This document shows positions 9,409-18,074 of a stretch of 64,000 bases of DNA, in pieces. The translations under genes and the position numbers were made by a program. The notes beneath the pieces were generated by a model, which saw nothing but the letters and a program-made list of their open reading frames with translations, did not search any database and had not been told where the DNA came from. The stretch lies in NCBI GenBank assembly GCA_025451235.1, contig JANWKT010000007.1:62001-126000 (forward strand). The letters run 5' to 3'. Position 1 is the stretch's first letter. Every line of letters begins with the position of its first letter. Source of the stretch: Flavobacteriales bacterium (GTDB lineage: Bacteria > Bacteroidota > Bacteroidia > CAIKAF01).

Positions 9409-9500
9409 CGGGCTATCCGCTAAACTCCTCTCCTGCGGTTGAAACCACAGGCTGCGGGGTATCGCTTCCCTGCCTACCGGCAGGCAGGTATCCCTGGCGC
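9409..9500. repeat. Composite intergenic repeat, copy 1 (gggctatccgct type)
   Basis: It begins CGGGCTATCCGCT, has a variable hairpin core (CCTGCGGTT..AACCACAGG), then TATCGCTTCCCTGCC, a GCCTACCGGCAGGC palindrome and GGTATCCCTGGCGC. The same order of blocks recurs at 19122-19277. I recall this as a widespread Bacteroidota intergenic repeat, possibly a structured-RNA or MITE-like element. Confidence 0.7.
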
Positions 9501-9507
9501 AAAAAGT

Positions 9508-10065
9508 CTACTCAATCCTCACCGGAAATGTTACTTCAATATCCGTTTCACCCACTAAAATATCTCCAGGACTTGCTGGTTTAATCCCTGGCTGGTGCTT
9601 CAAAGTAATGATCACCGAACCGGTGGAAGCTGTAGTAGTGGTCCATGTATTGGACAATCCTATCGGATTGTTATTGGCATCCAGGTCAGCATAAGCCGAC
9701 ATTAAATTCAAACTCAGTGTCATGCTAAAAAAGAATTGATGATCTATTCCTTCCGCCAATATCTGGGATGTTAAGGTATCATCGGGGTTTTTGGTTTCAT
9801 CGATCAGCTCCAACGTTACATTATAAACAGTTGATGTGGCTAATACAGCGGTATCAATGGCAGGTGGATTCCCACCATTTCCATCCGGATCTGAATAAGC
9901 AAAACTAACTGTATCCGATCCGCTAATAGCAGTTATTCTTAAGGAAGTAATTACTTCCCCTTCATTGGGATTATTGGGGTCGGTGGGATCACATGACCAA
10001 AGTATGATTGAAACGATGGAAGCAACCAAGGCTATTTTGATAAATGCAAATTTTTTCATGTTCAT
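9508..10065 (-). CDS. Lipoprotein of the TonB-locus-associated GETDIEVTFPV family
   Basis: 185 residues. The lipoprotein signal ends in SIILWSCDP. The mature part has a GEVITSLRIT start, a DPDGNGG turn, EGIDHQFFFSM, DANNNPIGLSNTW and a C-terminal GETDIEVTFPVRI. I recognise this pattern from a Bacteroidota lipoprotein family that is repeatedly found next to TonB receptors and is sometimes annotated as a type 1 periplasmic-binding-fold protein; that label is doubtful for such a short beta-rich protein. It slightly overlaps the receptor gene's stop, so it is cotranscribed. Probable accessory factor; substrate unknown. Confidence 0.7.
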   Translation of the reverse strand: MNMKKFAFIKIALVASIVSIILWSCDPTDPNNPNEGEVITSLRITAISGSDTVSFAYSDPDGNGGNPPAIDTAVLATSTVYNVTLELIDETKNPDDTLTSQILAEGIDHQFFFSMTLSLNLMSAYADLDANNNPIGLSNTWTTTTASTGSVIITLKHQPGIKPASPGDILVGETDIEVTFPVRIE

Positions 10066-12380
10066 TTAGTTTTTTTGAGTTTTTTATAAGAGGAAAATTC
10101 CAAAGGTATTTTTAGCTTCAGTACCACATTTCTTCCCATATCATTGCTGAAATACCTGAACCTGTTTAAATAGTCACGATAAGGGGTATCTAATAAATTG
10201 GCAACCGTTAAACTTACCGAGATCGTTTGTACTTTTTTGATCAGGAAATCTACTCCGGCACTTAAGCCCACCAGGAAATAAGCATCGGGCGGTGCAGCAT
10301 AGTCCGAATTGGCCGGGACCATCGATTGCCTGGTAACTACTAATAGATTTGCGCTGATATAAGGTCCCTTCATCGTTTTGGTATCTTTGAACTGGTAGCT
10401 CAATTCATTGTCGAAACGGTAGGACGGCATATTGATCAGGAAATCCTTTTGTGTATAATTCCAGGCCCAGAGTAACGAGGTTTTAGAACTCCAAACAAAC
10501 CTTTTGGTGAGCAATACATCCATATCCACATCAACACCCTTGATATCCACATCTCCAGCCGTGTATTGAAATCCTGGAAAGGCACCCCGAATGGTCAATA
10601 CAGGTTCCAACGTAGGTTTCAGGTATATAAAGTCTTGAATATAATAGTAATAGCCCGTTAGTTCTAATTTAAACCGCGAGAAGTTTAGATTAGCCGAAAG
10701 ATTTACATTATGAGCCCTTTCAGGAAGTAAGGTAGAGTCTCCTATTTCATAGCTGGCAGAACCATGATGGAGCCCATTACTATACAATTCACTGATATGA
10801 GGAGGCCTCCATGCAAGTCCGTAATTTGCCCTGGCAGTAAAATGATCATTCAGGTGAAAGATGGTACCTACGTTGGCTGAAATATTATGATAGAGGAAAG
10901 CTGGATCCTGGTATACATTGTTTACATACATATACGCCTGTAAACTGCTGATATCATAACGTATGCCTGCTTCAAAGTCCCAATGTCCCAATTTCAGGTT
11001 TTCATACCAGTATACTCCCCCATTTACATTCCTGAAATTGGGAATAAAGAAGAAACCATCCCAACGGTTGGTTTGGTACAGCCCAGATATACCTAACGCT
11101 CCTTTGAGTTTTTTATGGAAGGAATGTTGCCAGTTCACCTCTCCAGTAACCGTTTGCAGAATAAAAAACAAGGAAGGGTCTTCATTGAGCGATCCATGAC
11201 TGTCAAACTCTTTTCTCCTGTTTTCCTGGAAAGCAAAAGTAAATTCCAGTTTACTTTTTTGACCGGTTTTTACATAGGCTTTTCCTTTGGCCATATAATG
11301 GGTAATATCCTGGTATGGACGATCGATATCATAAGAAAAATCACGTATAATCAATGGTTGCGGAGAATTGATAGCATTTTGTAGATCTGTTAAGTTCCCA
11401 AAATGTGAGGCCGAAAAAATACCCAGCTTGGTATGGAACATACTAAAGAAAAGTTCAAATCCTGCTTTCTCCTTATAATACCCTAATCCAGTGCTGAAAT
11501 TATATTCTTCCATAGCGGTATTGGCCATATAATAACCGGGGGTAGCCACATCCCCACTTTTCCTGAAGGACCCTTGTATTCTCCAGCTAAGGGCAGATAA
11601 TTTTTTAAAACTCCCTTCCAGCATCAAGGATCCTGCTCCACCAAATCCATTGGTATTACCACTCAGGTATAGGTCTCCTCTTATGCCGGGAGGTGCAATA
11701 ATAGCTGCCGGCTCCACTAAAATAACTCCTGCTATTGCGTCTGATCCATACCGTACACTGCTCGAACCTTTTACAATGGTGATCTTCTTGGCAACAAAAG
11801 CATCGATCTCAGGTCCATGTTCTTGGCCCCATTGTTGTCCTTCCTGCCTCACACCGTTGTTAAGTATCAATAATCTCTTGCTATGCATTCCATGCAGCAC
11901 GGGTTTTGAAATGGAATTCCCTGTATTCAATGTATACATGCCGGTGATCCGTTTGAGGCTTTCTCCTAACGTTGCTCCCCGGTTCTTATCGAGATGCGCC
12001 CCTTCCATGGTATATTTGGTTTGTGATAACTCCACCTTATCATCATGTTCTTCAAGCGTGAATCCATGCAACTCTACTTCGTTTTCCTTGAGGTAAAAAT
12101 CGTAAATGGTATTTTCTTTCAGTTCAATAGTGATCTCTTGGGTAAAGTATCCAACATGGGTGCACACCAAGGTATACTTACCAGTACAAAGGTTATTGAA
12201 AGAATAATACCCCTCTTCATTGGCGGCAGTACCTTTGCCCGTTTCTTTGATCACAATGTCGGCAAAGCACATTTTATCCCGGTCGGCATCGCTAACGATC
12301 TTACCGGAAATGGATAGGTTGCAATTGGTTTGTGACCATGCAATACCTAATAAACCTATCATTAAAAATATATAACGCAC
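10062..12380 (-). CDS. TonB-dependent outer membrane receptor, probably metal-related
   Basis: About 772 residues. An N-terminal carboxypeptidase-regulatory-like domain (ISGKIVSDADRDKMCFADI..GYYSFNNLCTGKYTL) is followed by a plug with the TonB-box region, VLHGMHSKRLLILNNGVRQ and SSVRYGSDAIAGVILVEP, and a 22-strand-type barrel ending in VVLKLKIPL. No ATG suits the N-terminus. GTG at 12380 (or TTG at 12383) starts a good signal peptide ending in GIAWSQ. The frame is open to a GTG at 12461 that would overlap the upstream His-rich gene. The neighbouring His-rich peptide suggests uptake of a transition metal or metal chelate (inference). Confidence 0.85.
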   Translation of the reverse strand: MRYIFLMIGLLGIAWSQTNCNLSISGKIVSDADRDKMCFADIVIKETGKGTAANEEGYYSFNNLCTGKYTLVCTHVGYFTQEITIELKENTIYDFYLKENEVELHGFTLEEHDDKVELSQTKYTMEGAHLDKNRGATLGESLKRITGMYTLNTGNSISKPVLHGMHSKRLLILNNGVRQEGQQWGQEHGPEIDAFVAKKITIVKGSSSVRYGSDAIAGVILVEPAAIIAPPGIRGDLYLSGNTNGFGGAGSLMLEGSFKKLSALSWRIQGSFRKSGDVATPGYYMANTAMEEYNFSTGLGYYKEKAGFELFFSMFHTKLGIFSASHFGNLTDLQNAINSPQPLIIRDFSYDIDRPYQDITHYMAKGKAYVKTGQKSKLEFTFAFQENRRKEFDSHGSLNEDPSLFFILQTVTGEVNWQHSFHKKLKGALGISGLYQTNRWDGFFFIPNFRNVNGGVYWYENLKLGHWDFEAGIRYDISSLQAYMYVNNVYQDPAFLYHNISANVGTIFHLNDHFTARANYGLAWRPPHISELYSNGLHHGSASYEIGDSTLLPERAHNVNLSANLNFSRFKLELTGYYYYIQDFIYLKPTLEPVLTIRGAFPGFQYTAGDVDIKGVDVDMDVLLTKRFVWSSKTSLLWAWNYTQKDFLINMPSYRFDNELSYQFKDTKTMKGPYISANLLVVTRQSMVPANSDYAAPPDAYFLVGLSAGVDFLIKKVQTISVSLTVANLLDTPYRDYLNRFRYFSNDMGRNVVLKLKIPLEFSSYKKLKKTK

Positions 12381-12441
12381 CAAGGCAACCTGATTAAACT
12401 GATTTTTAAAATACTGAGCGGATAGTTCCTGAATGGAAATA

Positions 12442-12762
12442 CTAAGCAATAGGTGGTGCACGTCCGTTTTGGGTAACGGAGATAATAAAAGAAAACCCAG
12501 GTTGAGCTAAGCAGAAATCCTCCTGGTTGGATACCTGAAGGGGTTGATAATGGGTTTCAGATACTTCAAAGGATTCAAAGTTCCAATCCTGGATATGACA
12601 GTTATGTTGGAATTCGCTGATAGAGGCTCCTGACCGGGTTTTTTGCTCCTCTGGCTGGTAATGATGATGCTCATGAAAATAATCGAATACGGTATCTGGC
12701 AATGACCGAAGGACAATGGCCATCAACATAAAGGTTGCCAGGGATATTCTTGCGAATTTCAT
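12442..12762 (-). CDS. Small exported His-rich protein upstream of a TonB receptor
   Basis: 106 residues. It has an N-terminal hydrophobic segment (MKFARISLATFMLMAIVL), a FHEHHHYQ cluster near residue 30, further HNCH and THY motifs, and a C-terminal NGRAPPIA. Small exported proteins with this plan (His/Cys clusters and a terminal RxPP-type tail) are known from other phyla as DUF2946-like neighbours of copper-related TonB receptors. Assignment here is by analogy, not a family match. The gene directly precedes the receptor, so it probably heads the operon and binds or senses a metal in the periplasm. Confidence 0.65.
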   Translation of the reverse strand: MKFARISLATFMLMAIVLRSLPDTVFDYFHEHHHYQPEEQKTRSGASISEFQHNCHIQDWNFESFEVSETHYQPLQVSNQEDFCLAQPGFSFIISVTQNGRAPPIA

Positions 12763-12831
12763 CTAACAAAGTTAGCAAAACCAATTAAATAACAATTTAT
12801 CAACATGGCTTTTTATCCCTCTCCTATTTGC

Positions 12832-12839
12832 TATTTTTG
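12832..12839 (+). promoter_or_regulatory. Bacteroidota -7 box for dnaX
   Basis: TATTTTTG matches TAnnTTTG 29 bases before the dnaX ATG, in the 106-base divergent gap with the His-rich gene. Confidence 0.55.
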
Positions 12840-12868
12840 GCCTCTGTTGACTGGAAGAAGTAATTGAT

Positions 12869-13975
12869 ATGAATGAGTTTATAGTTTCGGCAAGAAAATA
12901 CCGGCCAGCCACTTTCGATAATGTGGTGGGCCAGCTTCATATTACTTCTACGCTCAAGAATGCCATCAAGAACCATAAAGTAGCCCATGCGTTGTTATTC
13001 TGTGGCCCACGTGGAGTAGGTAAAACTACCTGTGCCCGTATCATGGCAAAAACATTGAACTGTTTTAATTTAAAGGATGATATTGAGCCTTGTAACCAAT
13101 GTGAATCATGCGTTGGATTCAATACGTCCCATTCATTCAATATACATGAGTTAGATGCAGCATCTAATAACAGTGTGGATGATATTCGCCGTTTGATCGA
13201 ACAGGTGCGTATTGCACCACAGGTTGGTAAATACAGTATTTATATTATCGATGAGGTTCACATGCTATCCTCTGCGGCCTTCAATGCCTTTTTAAAGACC
13301 TTAGAGGAACCTCCTGCACATGCTATTTTTATTCTTGCAACTACCGAAAAACATAAAATATTACCTACGATCTTATCCCGTTGCCAGGTATTCGATTTTC
13401 ACCGGATCACCATTGATGATATTGCGCAACACCTGGGTAAAATAGCGGTGGCAGAAAATATTGAAGCCGAACATGACGCCTTGTATGTGATCGCTCAGAA
13501 AGCCGATGGTGCTTTACGTGACGCCTTATCCATATTCGACAGGATCGTTACTTTTTCAGGGACGAAGATCACCTATCAGGATGTGATCGATAACCTGAAT
13601 ATCTTGGATTATGATTACTTTTTTAAAGTAGCCGAAGCAGGATTGAATGAGGATTATAAAGAACTCATGATCATTTATGATAAGGTATTGGCCAATGGTT
13701 TTGATGGTCAGCATTTCTTGAACGGTTTGCAGGAACATTACCGTAACCTGCTGATGGGGCTTGATCCCGCCACAATTATCTTGTTGGAAGTAGGCGAAAA
13801 AACCAGGGACCGGTATTTACAGCAGGCCAAACTTTGCGAAACGGTTTATTTGCTTGCAGCTTTAAAGATACTCAATGACGCTGACATTAATTATAGGACC
13901 AGCAACAACAAGAGATTGCATGTTGAATTGGTATTGCTCCAATTGTCCCAATTAAAAAAAAAAATCCGGAATTAG
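12869..13975 (+). CDS. dnaX: DNA polymerase III gamma (short) subunit, in-frame product
   Basis: Standard decoding gives 368 residues ending KKKIRN just past the A11 tract. The AAA+ clamp-loader core is complete: Walker A GPRGVGKT (46-53), a zinc module with Cys 65, 75, 78 and 81, Walker B IIDEVH (126-131), sensor-1 ATTEKHK (157-163), the SRC arginine-finger motif (170-172), and the helical collar domain III up to about residue 360. The stop falls directly after domain III, exactly what a gamma form needs. The ATG follows a -7 box at 12832. Confidence 0.85.
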   Translation: MNEFIVSARKYRPATFDNVVGQLHITSTLKNAIKNHKVAHALLFCGPRGVGKTTCARIMAKTLNCFNLKDDIEPCNQCESCVGFNTSHSFNIHELDAASNNSVDDIRRLIEQVRIAPQVGKYSIYIIDEVHMLSSAAFNAFLKTLEEPPAHAIFILATTEKHKILPTILSRCQVFDFHRITIDDIAQHLGKIAVAENIEAEHDALYVIAQKADGALRDALSIFDRIVTFSGTKITYQDVIDNLNILDYDYFFKVAEAGLNEDYKELMIIYDKVLANGFDGQHFLNGLQEHYRNLLMGLDPATIILLEVGEKTRDRYLQQAKLCETVYLLAALKILNDADINYRTSNNKRLHVELVLLQLSQLKKKIRN

Positions 13976-14601
13976 TCCTTAGCGAATACGAGCAGTTTTT
14001 AGACGATCCTATTTTTAAGATGCTCGATACCAAGATGGGAACCACCCAACAGGGAGGGGCTAAAAAAACAAATCCAACGGCAAACGGATCTGCCAACCAG
14101 GTTGAAACGGCTCATAAAACCACTACTACCACCCAGAAAAAGGTAAATGTTGTTGGGCCTAAGATCTCTATCAAGGCCAAGGTCCATGACAAGAGCCAGG
14201 ATGATTACATTATTAGCCAGGTAGAAAAGCCCCATGATAGTTTTGACAAAGAAAAGCTCATCCAGATCATTGAGGGATACGCTTCCGAACAAGAAAAATT
14301 AAACCGGAAAAGTTGGGCATTTACCATCAAGGCGGGTGAACCTGCGATAAAACAAGAAGATATTATTATTTTTACCTTGTTCAATAAAACCCAGGAGGTT
14401 GAATTCAACAAGAATCGGGAAGAATTCACCCATTACCTGAGGGATAAACTGAATAACCAATTTGTGATGATACAAACTGAATTAAAGGAAAAGGATGATA
14501 CCGTTGTAAAAACGATCGATCCTGTTCAGAAATTCGACAATATGGTGAAGGAAAATCCCTTACTAATAGATCTGCGTAATAAATTTAAACTTGATTTATA
14601 A
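12869..14601 (+). CDS. dnaX: DNA polymerase III tau subunit, full length via -1 frameshift or slippage
   Basis: The dnaX coding sequence is split between two frames. Frame 1 (12869-13975) gives the ATPase core. The frame that is -1 to it is open from the A11 tract (13954-13964) to the stop at 14601. Its product ends in a Bacteroidota DnaX C-terminal domain (KLIQIIEGYASEQEKLNRKSW..NPLLIDLRNKFKLDL). Shifting -1 in the tract gives a protein of about 577 residues, a normal tau length for the phylum. Tau holds the core polymerases and helicase to the clamp loader. The link region is Thr/Lys/Asn-rich (TTQQGGAKKTNPTANGS). If the tract length is a sequencing error, this is an ordinary single-frame dnaX. 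Confidence 0.8.
13926..13965 (+). promoter_or_regulatory. Putative recoding site: A11 slippery tract with upstream hairpin
   Basis: Eleven consecutive A at 13954-13964 begin one base after a codon boundary, so frame-0 reads TTA AAA AAA AAA ATC. A shift of -1, or one extra A in the mRNA, opens the tau frame. Just upstream, AATTGG (13926-13931) can pair with CCAATT at 39-44 or at 48-53 of the same hundred, the latter ending immediately before the A tract. No Shine-Dalgarno-like stimulator was seen. Confidence 0.7.
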
Positions 14602-15092
14602 TGAAAAAGAGCCTTCTTATTTTTAGTTTCCTACTGATAGCAAGTGCTGGTTTTAGCCAATGCGTTAAGTTAAAGGATATGACAAGTCTGCTTACCAAGA
14701 GTATGGATGCCCAGGAGAAATACCTGAAGAAAAAAGGATTTAAAAAAGATGCCAATAGCTTCATGCCCGAATCCTTCGGTTGGGATTATAAGAATTCAAC
14801 CACCAATACCTATATCAACATCAAGTGGGAAGGGAAAGACGTTACCATGATACAGTATAGATTATTGGCGGACCAGTCATGCTTCAACAGTATCTATAAT
14901 GAAGGTCTTAAAATAGGGTTTACCAAGAATTATCAAAAAATTACTGAAAGTACCACCTATCAATATTATAAAACGGATAAATACGGGCTCGAAACAGCAG
15001 AATGGATGAGTGGTGGGGAAAAATACTTTCAGTATAATCTCATTAACATCAAGTATTACGAAAAGCTCAAGCATCAGTGGGATGAATATTGA
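14601..15092 (+). CDS. Secreted hypothetical protein downstream of dnaX
   Basis: 163 residues with a clean signal peptide (MKKSLLIFSFLLIASAGFSQ). The mature part is Lys/Tyr-rich with no recognised motif (SLLTKSMDAQEKYLKKKGF at its start, TAEWMSGGEKYFQYNLINI near the end). Its ATG shares one base with the dnaX stop (TAATG), so it is probably translated by coupling to tau, in the tau frame's operon. The function is unknown. Followed by a word-type inverted repeat at 15094. Confidence 0.7.
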   Translation: MKKSLLIFSFLLIASAGFSQCVKLKDMTSLLTKSMDAQEKYLKKKGFKKDANSFMPESFGWDYKNSTTNTYINIKWEGKDVTMIQYRLLADQSCFNSIYNEGLKIGFTKNYQKITESTTYQYYKTDKYGLETAEWMSGGEKYFQYNLINIKYYEKLKHQWDEY

Positions 15093-15093
15093 T

Positions 15094-15155
15094 GTTCAAG
15101 GTTCAAGGTTCAAGGTTAACCCAATTTTTGAACTTTGAACCTGAAACTTTGAGCC
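15094..15155. repeat. Word-type inverted repeat (GGTTCAAGGTTCAAGG / AACTTTGAACCTGAAAC)
   Basis: Three tandem copies of GTTCAAG at 15094-15117 face an imperfect complementary set AACTTTGAAC..GAAACTTTGAG at 15131-15153, just after the stop of 14601-15092. It shares the word AACTTTGAAC with 6406-6440. The remainder of the 516-base gap to 15608 holds a small ORF, a GGTGAATG/CATTCACC hairpin at 15443-15491 and a promoter. Confidence 0.65.
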
Positions 15156-15347
15156 CTATCTAACCGACAAACCTTCCATTCTGTTCTATCGCCATTGTCG
15201 CATAAGATTCTATTTATCAGCATTTTAAAAATAGTCTGCATGCAGAATTAACTTATTTTTGAACTGATAGACAGTCCAATGTCTTCATAACATATCTGCG
15301 CAACCCACCGTTTACCTAACCATAGAAACAATTTAAATTCAAAAGTT

Positions 15348-15431
15348 ATGAAAAGGTTTTTGTGGATCATGGCAGCAGTTTATGTAGTATTAATGGTAAT
15401 AAATGTAATGGCACATTGCGGAAAGATTTAA
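15348..15431 (+). CDS. 27-residue putative membrane micropeptide
   Basis: ATG at 15348 to TAA at 15431 encodes a very short peptide beginning MKRFLWIMAAVYVVLMVINV and ending in HCGKI. It has a positive N-terminus, one hydrophobic helix and a C-terminal Cys. It lies in a long intergenic region and has the composition of a true small membrane protein, but expression is unproven and no family is recognised. Confidence 0.35.
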   Translation: MKRFLWIMAAVYVVLMVINVMAHCGKI

Positions 15432-15556
15432 GTGTTGTTTTTGGTGAATGAACGATGCTACTAGGGGCCCCTTTATTCTTTCCCATTCACCCACAACCCA
15501 ACCATTAAAAAATGAACTAAATCGTTCGTATTTAAGAGTGTAAACATAAAATACAC

Positions 15557-15586
15557 TTGGTTTTATTCGCTTATTTCATAAGTTTG
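15557..15586 (+). promoter_or_regulatory. Promoter of the second TonB receptor (-33 and -7)
   Basis: TTG at 15557-15559, a 19-base spacer and TAAGTTTG at 15579-15586 match the Bacteroidota TTTG-n19-TAnnTTTG architecture, 22 bases before the receptor ATG. Confidence 0.65.
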
Positions 15587-15608
15587 TAGAGCATTAACTA
15601 CAAAGTGA

Positions 15609-18047
15609 ATGAAACAACTTTACTTAATCCTTATTTCGCTTTTATTTTCCTCCCAAATATTCTCTCAGGTTAATGGTTCGGTTCAAGGCAAAGTATTCGA
15701 TGCCAAGACCAACGAACCCCTGCCCGTAGTTAGTGTTTATATTGCCAAGCCAAATTTGAATGAGACAGATACTTTCAGCGATAATTCGATGAAGGGTACC
15801 GTAAGTGATTTTGATGGGTTCTATCGGGTTGAAATTGCACCTGGTACTTATGTGATCCGTTTTTCTAGTGTGGGTTATACTTCTATTGAAATGCCCATCA
15901 ACATTCAATCTGATTCGATCATTTTTCTGGATATAAAAATGGAAGAGAATATTCTTCAGTTAAACGAATACGTTTATTCGGAAAATAAAAATGCCACCAA
16001 ACTCGAGGAAAGTACCGTAAGTACCACGTTGATCAAACCATCGCTTATACAAAACAGGAATGCTACCAGTGGGGCGGCGGCCGTGGATATGGTCCCTGGA
16101 GTGAATATCGTAGACTCTGAACCACAGATAAGAGGTGCTAGCGGATTTACGGCGGGTTTGGGCAGTAAGGTATTGATCATGATAGACGATATTCCCATGT
16201 TGAGAGGCGATGCCGGAAGGCCGGAATGGAATTTTTTACCCCTGGAAAACATGGACCAGATAGAAGTGATCAAAGGATCAGGATCTGTGCTCTATGGTTC
16301 AGGAGCCAGCAATGGAGTAATCAACATCAGAACTGCTTATCCGAAAGCCAAACCCGAAACCATGATCACCTTTTTTGCCGGGATTTACAATGATCCTGCA
16401 GAAAACTACCAACGACCTTGGAAAGGATTTAATCCTATTAAAGCAGGTCTAAGCTATTATCATTCACGGATCATTAAAAGTAAAAAACTGGAAGTCGATT
16501 TTGTGGTAGGTGGTCAGTTTATATGGGATCAGGGATATAAAGGTGGAGAGCCACTATATAATCCTGGGGTCATCCCTGACTTTGATCAATCCAGGCTCAA
16601 CCAGGGAGAATATAACCAGGGAGGCAGGGTTAATTTCAACACCCGCTTCCGGATAAAGAATGTGCAAGGTTTAACATTTGGATTGAACGGGAACTTTTAT
16701 TATTCTCATAATTCTCAGTCTTACTTCTGGGAAAATGCCGACACCGGTATTTATAAAATGTCACCAGGCTCCCTTACCAACTTCAAGGTTTTTATGTATT
16801 ACCTCGATCCATACATTACCTATTTTTCAAAGAAAAACGATCGGCTTACTTTAAAAACCAGAATATTCCAAAGTTATAGCGATGCAGATGTGCCTCAGGA
16901 TACCAGGTGTACAATTGCGTATGCCGAATTGCAATACAACAAAAGTTTTGCCCATATTAAAAAATGGAAATGGCTTACAAAAGACCTTTCATTTATAGTC
17001 GGAACAACGTTTAATTATACCTATGCCGAAGGGGAAGTGTTCACCAAGGCCCCTACCCCCGATAGTACTTCTACCTCCATTAACGCCGCTGCCTATGTAC
17101 AGGCGGAAAAAAAATTCTTTTCACGGCTCACATTTGTGGTTGGTGGACGATTTGAATATTTCAAGGTGAATAATAAAGAAGTTTTCAAACCTATTTTTCG
17201 AACAGGTCTCAACTTCAGGATCACCGATGGAACATATCTGAGAGGATCATTTGGGCAAGGGTATCGATTTCCTACCATTGGTGAACGGTATATCAATACA
17301 GCCTCCGGAGGCTATGGCTTCTTTAGCAATGATTCGCTGTTGCCTGAAAGTAGCTGGAATGGAGAGCTGGGACTGAAACAACTGTTTAAGATCGGTAAGA
17401 AATTTTTTGGATATGCTGATGTGGCTGGATTCTTACAGTATTATGAAAATTTTGTGGAATTTAATGCAGGCACCTGGACAGGAGAAGGTACCGGGTTCAA
17501 ATTTTTCAACACAGGTAGATCAAGGATCTGGGGAATTGATGCCATGTTATTTTTACAATATAGGATCACCAAGGATATTAGTATTGATCTATTGGGCGGT
17601 TATACCTATAGCATGCCCCAAACCCTTCAACCTCACAAGATCTATGGGTATGATGACAATGGACCTTTGATCTATTCTCAAACCGCCTCGGATACAACGG
17701 ATAATATTTTAAAATACCGGATCAGGCATACAGTAAAAGTGGATTTGAATGTGGATATCAAAAATTTCTATTTTGGCTTCACCACACGCTTCTATGGCCC
17801 TATGGAAAATATCGATAAATTCTTTATCAACCTGGATAATGCAGGAGTAGCATTTGATGGGATCAATCAATTTATGCAGGAACAAAATAAGGGTACGGTA
17901 GTTTTTGATGCCCGTATTAGTTATAAAGTAAAAAACTTTAAATTTGCTTTTATAATAGATAACCTGTTGAGTACAGTTTACTCAGTAAGACCCTTGGGAG
18001 CCGCAGCCCCCAGGTTAACAACCTTACAGGTGACCTATAAACTTTAA
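15609..18047 (+). CDS. TonB-dependent outer membrane receptor
   Basis: 812 residues. A signal peptide ending in IFSQ is followed by a carboxypeptidase-regulatory-like domain (GSVQGKVFDAKTNEPLPVV..SVGYTSIEMP), a plug (GVNIVDSEPQIRGASGF, VLIMIDDIPMLRG, KGSGSVLYGSGASNGVINI) and a beta-barrel ending with LTTLQVTYKL. It imports an unidentified ligand through the outer membrane using TonB/ExbBD energy. The gene after it, 27 bases on, encodes a T9SS-exported protein. No SusD-like partner is present, so a SusCD glycan system is unlikely. Confidence 0.9.
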   Translation: MKQLYLILISLLFSSQIFSQVNGSVQGKVFDAKTNEPLPVVSVYIAKPNLNETDTFSDNSMKGTVSDFDGFYRVEIAPGTYVIRFSSVGYTSIEMPINIQSDSIIFLDIKMEENILQLNEYVYSENKNATKLEESTVSTTLIKPSLIQNRNATSGAAAVDMVPGVNIVDSEPQIRGASGFTAGLGSKVLIMIDDIPMLRGDAGRPEWNFLPLENMDQIEVIKGSGSVLYGSGASNGVINIRTAYPKAKPETMITFFAGIYNDPAENYQRPWKGFNPIKAGLSYYHSRIIKSKKLEVDFVVGGQFIWDQGYKGGEPLYNPGVIPDFDQSRLNQGEYNQGGRVNFNTRFRIKNVQGLTFGLNGNFYYSHNSQSYFWENADTGIYKMSPGSLTNFKVFMYYLDPYITYFSKKNDRLTLKTRIFQSYSDADVPQDTRCTIAYAELQYNKSFAHIKKWKWLTKDLSFIVGTTFNYTYAEGEVFTKAPTPDSTSTSINAAAYVQAEKKFFSRLTFVVGGRFEYFKVNNKEVFKPIFRTGLNFRITDGTYLRGSFGQGYRFPTIGERYINTASGGYGFFSNDSLLPESSWNGELGLKQLFKIGKKFFGYADVAGFLQYYENFVEFNAGTWTGEGTGFKFFNTGRSRIWGIDAMLFLQYRITKDISIDLLGGYTYSMPQTLQPHKIYGYDDNGPLIYSQTASDTTDNILKYRIRHTVKVDLNVDIKNFYFGFTTRFYGPMENIDKFFINLDNAGVAFDGINQFMQEQNKGTVVFDARISYKVKNFKFAFIIDNLLSTVYSVRPLGAAAPRLTTLQVTYKL

Positions 18048-18074
18048 GATTAGCAACAACTAAACATAACATAT

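Noticed and set aside
11650-12096. Plus-strand ORF of 148 codons opposite the TonB receptor plug
   Set aside because: Shadow frame; no signal, domain or promoter, and the receptor on the other strand is clearly coding.
15443-15491. GGTGAATG/CATTCACC hairpin as a terminator of the 27-residue ORF
   Set aside because: The 33-base loop is too long and no T-run follows; left as an unassigned hairpin.
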